This document shows positions 23,284 through 28,655 of a DNA stretch of 28,655 bases, one piece after another. This stretch comes from Cruorifilaria tuberocauda (lineage: Eukaryota; Nematoda; Chromadorea; Rhabditida; Onchocercidae). The notes beneath the pieces are model-generated. The model was given only the letters and a program-made list of their open reading frames with translations, was not told the origin of the DNA and ran no database searches. The DNA is taken from assembly GCA_013365365.1 (NCBI GenBank), contig JABVXU010000646.1, forward strand, positions 1 to 28,655. Direction: 5' to 3'. Position 1 is the first letter of the stretch; each line of letters starts with the position of its first letter. Made by a program: the position numbers and the translations under genes.

Positions 23284-26200
23284 ATGATAATCGATAATCA
23301 TCGTATTCGTGGACAATTTATTGAATCATTACCATTTGCGGTTAAATTTCCCACTGAAAATATCGATTTTATTGTGCATCCTGACCTTGATAAGGTTATA
23401 CATGACTTTCGGATAGTTTCAAAGAAGATCAATCCAAATTTTTATGCCCGCTAGTGAGGAAATTCATAAAAATACTACTGATACGAAGCAATTTCAACAC
23501 TCGGAAACAATAATCTTCCGGAATACTAAATTATAACGACAAGCCTGACTTGAAGGCAGTAAAATTTCTTATATTTTAGAAATTGCTTTTTATAAATAGT
23601 GGACGCTGCTTTGCTATTAGCTTTTAAATGGATAAATAAAGAGACTTCGTTTTGTCTAGCTAATTTAAATACTTTTTTGTCTATTCGAAAGGTTAACATT
23701 ACAGATGGGCAATCCATTAGTGCTACTATATGGCCGTGCCCAATACGAACTTTCGGAATGGAAATATACAGCACAACTTCGGATTAAAACTGGAACTGGT
23801 ATGTTTTTTTCCACAATACTTTTTTCTTTTTAATATGTTAATGCATTGACTTCCACTTACAACTGTTACCTATTACTTAGACTCATTCTCATACAGGATC
23901 AGCTAAGATAACATATCATACGTAATTAACAACCGCATTGTTTAATGAACGACTTATTATTATTGAAAATTTGCTTCATGCTACTAATTTAAATCTTTTA
24001 GAATATCTTTTGCTTATTTCATTTGTAGCTGAAAAACAACAGGGCGTACGTGTAGTAGACAAACTATTAGTTGAATTTGGCAATAGAATGCCGCCATTAT
24101 CATTAAATGTGACGGATACGAAAGTGAAACGAATTAAATTTGAAGTGCGATTAATAAATAAGGTTAAATTAAGCCAATCAATGATCTATTGGTTAAACCT
24201 GAATACATTTTTGTAGTTTAATAGCGTTTAATTTTTACTCTTACAAAATTTAATTTGAAAGCAAAAAACGACTAGCAAAAATTTCTTTAAAAGTACAGGA
24301 AAATTGAAATATTTTAGTTGTATGAACAATTGCCGACATTTCAAAGTGGAGGCGATGTAATATTATTATTTGAGCAAAATGAAAAGTTGTACGTTGATAA
24401 ATCATTGTTAGCTGTCCATTCTCGTTATATGGGTAAGTAATACAATTAATGTTAGATTAAAATACAAAAGATTTATGTATTGCACCACAGATTTAAGATA
24501 TTCCGAAATAGGATCTAGACTAAAAGTATATGCAAGTCGAGAAATATGTATAAAATATGTCTAAAGTCAAAATTTTATCGTAGTTAATTAATTTAAATTA
24601 AATTAAGTCAATTTAAAATAATCTAAATTTCCTAATTTTCATGTGGATTTTATCTTTTTACTGAAACATTGGTTATTTTGAATTTTGCGGAAGTTGTACT
24701 AAACAAACCCGAGTTATTTCACTATTAAAACTAATTTTATATTGATCTGTTTTCACCATCAAAAAGCGATTTTTGTTGTTACAAAGAAACTGCACTGAAA
24801 TTTATTTTAACAGCATCAATGCTTCATGACGCTGCGCCTAATGCTATGATTGATATGTGCTTCTTCGGTCGTGATGATTTTTTGGAATTACTTTATCAAA
24901 TTTACGGCACTAGGCGGCCGATTTCAGCCAATCTTTTTGCACTTTCACGAGCAGCAATAAGTTATAAGGCTGAAGTGATCCTGGCTAGAATCACCAAATT
25001 TATATCCAATCTTGATGTGAGTTATTAATCTAATATAAATTTCGATAGATTAGTTTTACAAGTCATCCTTCCCATAATCTATTTGCGGAAGCTTTTGCAT
25101 CATCGCAAAGGGAATAGGCATATGAGATATAGAAATTCCAAATGATCTGTCGCGTCAACTTGACACTTGCCACCTCGATCACCAAATGACCAATCTATAT
25201 TCTTCTTTTCAAATAAATCATTGACATTTACCTAACAACGCTTTTTCTATTCTATTTAGATAGATTTAATATCCAAATTTCAATTAGCTATTCAGTTGGA
25301 ATTGGATCACACACTTATCGAATTAGTATATGATGCCGAACAGCGAGGTCAGTGAATAATTAACCTTTCTAATTGTTTACTAAATTTTCGTGCATCAAAT
25401 CAATATATTATATTTTGCTAGTACAGCTAACTAAAATAAAAGTTAAAATTAAAAAAATATAAAACATACGATTAAATATATTAGGTATGTGGAGAGATCT
25501 CATCGAGCAAGGATTTGAGCCAAAATCACTTGGTATCGAAATTTATCACCGTATTGTTTGTCCGGCAATAATTAAAGTATATTTAGCAGCATTTAAATGT
25601 CCAAATTCTAGCTTTCATTAATAAATCACAGTATCGCTAATTGAAACAAGAGGAAATTTCACTAAATTATAGGCTCGGCAGTATCGCTTAGGTATCAGTC
25701 CTTACTCGTCAATTTCACAGTTTAATTTCCATATACCACAACATCCGTATACTGTGCCGTTATTGGTACCAGGTCAAACATTATATGTTAATAAAGGAAT
25801 ACTATCATTGTATAATATTAATATTTTGGAAAGTTTGCAAGGTTAATTGCTCATTTGTTTTTTATTTTAGCTTCGAATATTTGAAAAATAATTATCCATG
25901 ACTTCATAATAAAGCTTGGAGTTTTGCTTTGTTTAATAATAAATGAAAATTCACTTCAATTACAAAGATTAATTTAAATTTCATTCAAATGCTTACATAA
26001 GTTTTCTAAGTTCAACATTTTTAAAGGTGGATATTTTCTACGAATAACGTCAAAATTGGCTACATCCTGCGTTAATGCAGGCATTACTGTAATAGATCTA
26101 ATCCTGAAGATGTTACAACATATGTATCCAAACCAAATAGTCGTGCCAGGGCCTTATATCCGACCTATGATGTTATTGGCGGAGGAGCATGGAATGAAAC

Positions 26201-27087
26201 GTTTGTTGAATAGTTTATGCGAAGTTATTCTTATTTCATTTCTAAGAAATTTCGTTTTTGTTAGCTAAGAAATCATTTCATTAAAAGATAATAATAATAC
26301 TTTCATGACGCTTTCGCAAAGATTTTAAGTTCATCTGCAATTCTGTTGAAAAAACTAAATAATCACTCAAAAATATTGAAGTGAAGTGCAGTTCTGGAGC
26401 TCATTCAGATTTAGGTTTAATTAATTTTTTGGAATTAATTGGGAAATTCTTCACCAGATTTGACTTTTTTTAAAGATGCTGGCGCTGGAGCCAACATTAT
26501 CACCAACAAGAATGCTTGAAAATTTTGAACTTGCAAGCAGATATCATCATTCAAATTTACTAAATGCAAATCTCTTACGCATGGAAGGAAGGTAAGAATT
26601 AAAACTTTTTGTCTAATTTTAATCAAAAAAACATAATTTTTACAGCTTCAAAAGAAAGGTTGACGAAATGGTTGCACTGGAAAATTTTGACGAATTACCA
26701 GATAAGGTTCAACAACAAATTTTGGAGCGGCAATATTCTGGATGGGCGTTGCATGATCAACACTTGGCAAAGTAAGCTCACGAACTTATTTTCTTCTTCC
26801 TTTTTCAATGAAATCAGGACTTGAATTTATTCAACATACTGATGTCAAATCAGCAACGCTCCTATGAATTCAATATACAATGTCATAAAAGTAATTTCAA
26901 GAGTTCCAAAATTTGCATTTATTTTCACAGTGTGCCAACTACAAATACGGAAAGAATAATATCGTTAATTAGCGGTGGAGTGAAGCCGAACGCATATGAG
27001 AAGAACCCTAATTTGCTGACATTTCAAGGTATGAAATCGGCGGAAGCATTTGGTTCTACAGAAGAAATGAATATTACAGATTCTTGA
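23284..27087 (+). CDS. BTB/POZ protein with MATH-like N-terminus and second BTB-like domain
   Basis: Exons: 23284-23394 (uncertain), 23705-23798, 24029-24162, 24318-24432, 24814-25016, 25260-25347, 25485-25576, 25673-25841, 26027-26223, 26476-26591, 26646-26771, 26931-27087, ending in TGA. From the second exon onward every phase agrees. The product is about 533 residues. The order is an N-terminal beta-rich region (WKYTAQLRIKTG ... KFEVRLINK, loosely like the MATH-BTB hinge), a clear BTB domain (about 119-215), a helical linker, and a second divergent BTB-like domain (about 303-401). A helical segment and a short C-terminal tail follow. BTB proteins of this sort often act as dimeric adaptors for Cullin-3 ubiquitin ligases; that role is inferred. 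I cannot name a specific orthologue. The first exon and start codon are weak: another in-phase donor (GTTTCA at 23413) or an upstream exon is possible. Confidence 0.82.
24318..25016 (+). other. First BTB/POZ domain exons
   Basis: Exon 24318-24432 gives GGDVILLFEQNEKLYVDKSL and LAVHSRYM, the DV..L...+ .+..HK..L...S..F core of a BTB fold. Exon 24814-25016 gives ASMLHDAAPNAMIDMCFFGR and DDFLELLYQIYGTRRPISAN, the family's DFLELLxxIYP block, followed by the closing helix VILARITKFI. The two exons join as G+CA, restoring an Ala codon. This arrangement matches nematode MATH-BTB and BTB proteins. Confidence 0.88.
25673..26591 (+). other. Second, divergent BTB-like domain and following helices
   Basis: Exon 25673-25841 carries VPGQTLYVNKGILSLYNINI, comparable to the K+YVNK..LS.+S..F strand and helix of nematode BTB domains. 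Exon 26027-26223 carries LILKMLQHMYPNQIVV and MMLLAEEHGMKRLLNSLCE, which match the YP-x-x-I and LLxLAxxxxMxxL...CE blocks at the end of a BTB domain. The opening DV..V motif is missing or unrecognisable, so the second copy is degenerate. Exons 26476-26591 and 26646-26771 add BACK-like helices (RMLENFELASRYHHSNLLNA). Confidence 0.65.
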
Positions 27088-28001
27088 AACTTTTAATTGC
27101 CATTTATTCAATAATAACAATAAAATAGTAAACAGCCTCTGTTTACATGCATTAAATTTTACTTTTTTGCTATTATTGAAAATCACTTTTCTGAGGTCAA
27201 GCTCAGAAAATAACTAATGAAAAATTAATAATGAGCAATGTTAGCTTACATATATGTTCTATGTGAATCTAGAGCTTTTTATATCGCTTATGTTTCATTT
27301 CAACAATTGTCTACACATGCAATGAACTGAGAATACTTCTTAACATTTTTTTGATTGCTTAAAAAATAGAATAACGGTAAATCAGCTGTTATCAAAGTTA
27401 CCTTCCATTCTATCGTTTCGCTACTTAAAAGAGAAGTTATTTTGGCATATTCAGCACAATCATCGGAATCATTTCTACATTCAGGAACATACTAATGTTG
27501 ATTGTACATAATCATACGTATCAAATATCATTATGTTTTCTGTAAAACCCTTTTTTTCCCATTATCTTCTCCAAATTTTATTTTTCGGATGATATTAAAG
27601 TCCGTTTGCAGTAAAATTTTTCCTCTTTTTTTCACCCTCATATTTTTATCTTCTGTACAATTATTAAGAAGACGCCAATATTTTATATCTACTTTATTAT
27701 GAAATAATTTATTTGCCATTCATATTATTAAATTTTGAAAAAAAACTGATTTCAAATTCATTTACTTTTTTGCTTCAGCTTTCTGCAATTCTTCCAATAT
27801 GAAAAAGGAATTAATTTTTCCCGTACGTTACTTTAAATTGACAACTAATGTTTTCTTTCTTAAAAAAACCACAAATGATCAAGAACTGTAATACTTTAGT
27901 AGATGATTTAAATCATTTATAACTGTGATAAACTCGGAGAAATGTTTTGTGATTGAATTTCACCTACATTTTTTTACTTTACATTTGGAAAATCTCGAGT
28001 G
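27088..28001. other. Convergent intergenic region, no gene seen
   Basis: About 0.9 kb lies between the end of the plus-strand BTB gene and the stop codon of the minus-strand repeat protein gene. It should hold both 3' UTRs. It is AT-rich with T-rich runs near 27550-27640. The open frames in it (27502-27702 plus, 27531-27719 minus) are low-complexity mirror images and have no splice context. Confidence 0.65.
27119..27124 (+). terminator. Polyadenylation signal of the BTB gene
   Basis: A canonical AATAAA lies 32 nt after the TGA of the BTB gene, the usual spacing for a short nematode 3' UTR. No cleavage site can be confirmed from sequence alone. Confidence 0.65.
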
Positions 28002-28655
28002 TTACTTTGACGATTGAAACATATCGTCCGTATTACTAGCCATTTTCTGATCTTTAACACTCACATTTGCCTCTTCCAATAGCTCATTTTCTTTGTGGAT
28101 TCTATCCTTCGTAGTAATGATTATTTCCCTATTTTGAACTTCTGGCGAAAGCGACATGGAAGAGATCGGTCTTGGTGGAACCGAACTTCGTAAAGATGAT
28201 GAAGCTAAAACTTTCGTTTCTGGCATCTTGACAGTTTCCATTGGTAGTGGCTCTTGTGAGATTAAAACTTCAATTTTTTGCTTTGTGGGAGAATCAGGTA
28301 ATGTTGACGATTGAGTTGTTATCTTTATTTCCCGCGATGTGATAGCATCTTTTGATATGGGTGATATTTCCCGTGCTTTCAGTATTATTGTAGGTTCTTT
28401 TGATGTCATCGATATTACGGATTGTTGCTGAGTTTCCAAAATCATGGCAGATTCTTCCGATGGCGCTGATATTGCAGATGGTTTCTGCGCTTCTGGTGCT
28501 GCGGTAGGCTCTTTTGATGGCATTGATATCATCGGTGATTTCTGCGCTTCTGGTGCTGCGGTAGGCTCTTTTGATGGCATTGATATTATCGGTGGTTGCC
28601 GCTGTGTTTCTAGTATTATAGGTTCTTCTAATCGTGCTGATATTTCAGATGGTTT
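28002..28655 (-). CDS. Ser/Pro/Glu-rich repeat protein, C-terminal exon, 5' end off the window
   Basis: The minus-strand frame is open from the right edge (28655) to the TAA at 28002-28004, 217 codons with no internal acceptor needed. The first part is a set of 19-residue repeats of the form ISMPSKEPTAAPEAQKSPM. The second part is unique, still Ser/Pro/Thr/Lys-rich (SSLRSSVPPRPISSMSLSPE), and ends in a charged stretch with KENELLEEANVSVKDQK and DDMFQSSK. No signal peptide, membrane segment or enzyme motif is visible. The sequence looks intrinsically disordered, as in a cytoskeletal or scaffold protein tail. The ATG at 28580 is an internal Met of the repeat, not the start. Function unknown. 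Confidence 0.8.
   Translation of the reverse strand, partial: KPSEISARLEEPIILETQRQPPIISMPSKEPTAAPEAQKSPMISMPSKEPTAAPEAQKPSAISAPSEESAMILETQQQSVISMTSKEPTIILKAREISPISKDAITSREIKITTQSSTLPDSPTKQKIEVLISQEPLPMETVKMPETKVLASSSLRSSVPPRPISSMSLSPEVQNREIIITTKDRIHKENELLEEANVSVKDQKMASNTDDMFQSSK
28359..28643 (-). repeat. 57-bp coding tandem repeat, five units
   Basis: Five 57-base units encode 19 residues each, beginning IS and following the pattern ISxxSxExxxxxExQxxxx. Units 2 (28530-28586) and 3 (28473-28529) share 48 identical consecutive bases, so they duplicated recently. Units 1, 4 and 5 are diverged. The array may continue beyond the right edge. Confidence 0.92.

Noticed and set aside
23228..23284. 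ATG at 23228 as start of the BTB gene
   Set aside because: Its frame stops after 19 codons and is not the frame of the downstream exon.
27502..27719. Overlapping open frames on both strands
   Set aside because: These are low-complexity T-rich mirror frames in a 3' intergenic region.

Overview
The window is AT-rich eukaryotic DNA carrying genes cut into many short exons by GT-AG introns (mostly about 50-900 nt, acceptors of the TTTTAG / TTTCAG type). Gene content, acceptor style, and acceptors lying only 2 and 7 nt upstream of two start codons (the arrangement seen in spliced-leader trans-splicing) point to a nematode. The base composition and intron sizes would suit a clade III / filarial-type species, but no species can be named from the sequence alone. 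No bacterial operon, CRISPR array, intact transposon, rRNA or tRNA was seen.

Layout. (1) 65-10015, minus: a holocarboxylase synthetase / biotin-protein ligase (HLCS; bpl-1 in C. elegans). I rebuilt 19 exons and 1049 codons in consistent phase. The last part of the catalytic domain lies off the left edge. (2) 10023-13713: a 3.7 kb intergenic stretch with only weak traces of old coding sequence. (3) 13714-20914, minus: a complete WDR3/Utp12 (Dip2) orthologue, 23 exons and 928 residues, close to the human length. (4) 21037-21399, minus: a possible very small gene just upstream of WDR3. (5) about 21400-23283: a non-coding stretch upstream of the next gene. (6) about 23284-27087, plus: a BTB/POZ protein of about 533 residues, with an N-terminal region weakly like MATH, one clear BTB domain and a second divergent BTB-like domain. 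Its first exon is uncertain. (7) 27088-28001: convergent intergenic DNA. (8) 28002-28655, minus: the 3' exon of a Ser/Pro/Glu-rich protein with 19-residue (57 bp) tandem repeats, open to the right edge.

The recognised genes are unrelated housekeeping functions: biotin attachment to carboxylases, and small-subunit rRNA processing. The BTB protein is probably an adaptor, possibly for a Cullin-3 ligase. I found no convincing new multi-gene system. The points most worth a second look are the two-BTB protein and its unclear 5' end, the small candidate gene upstream of WDR3, a hydrophobic N-terminus on HLCS, a 34-nt intron, and the repeat protein at the right edge.

All exon boundaries come from reading splice sites and reading-frame phase by eye. 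Family assignments rest on remembered family patterns, not on a database search.
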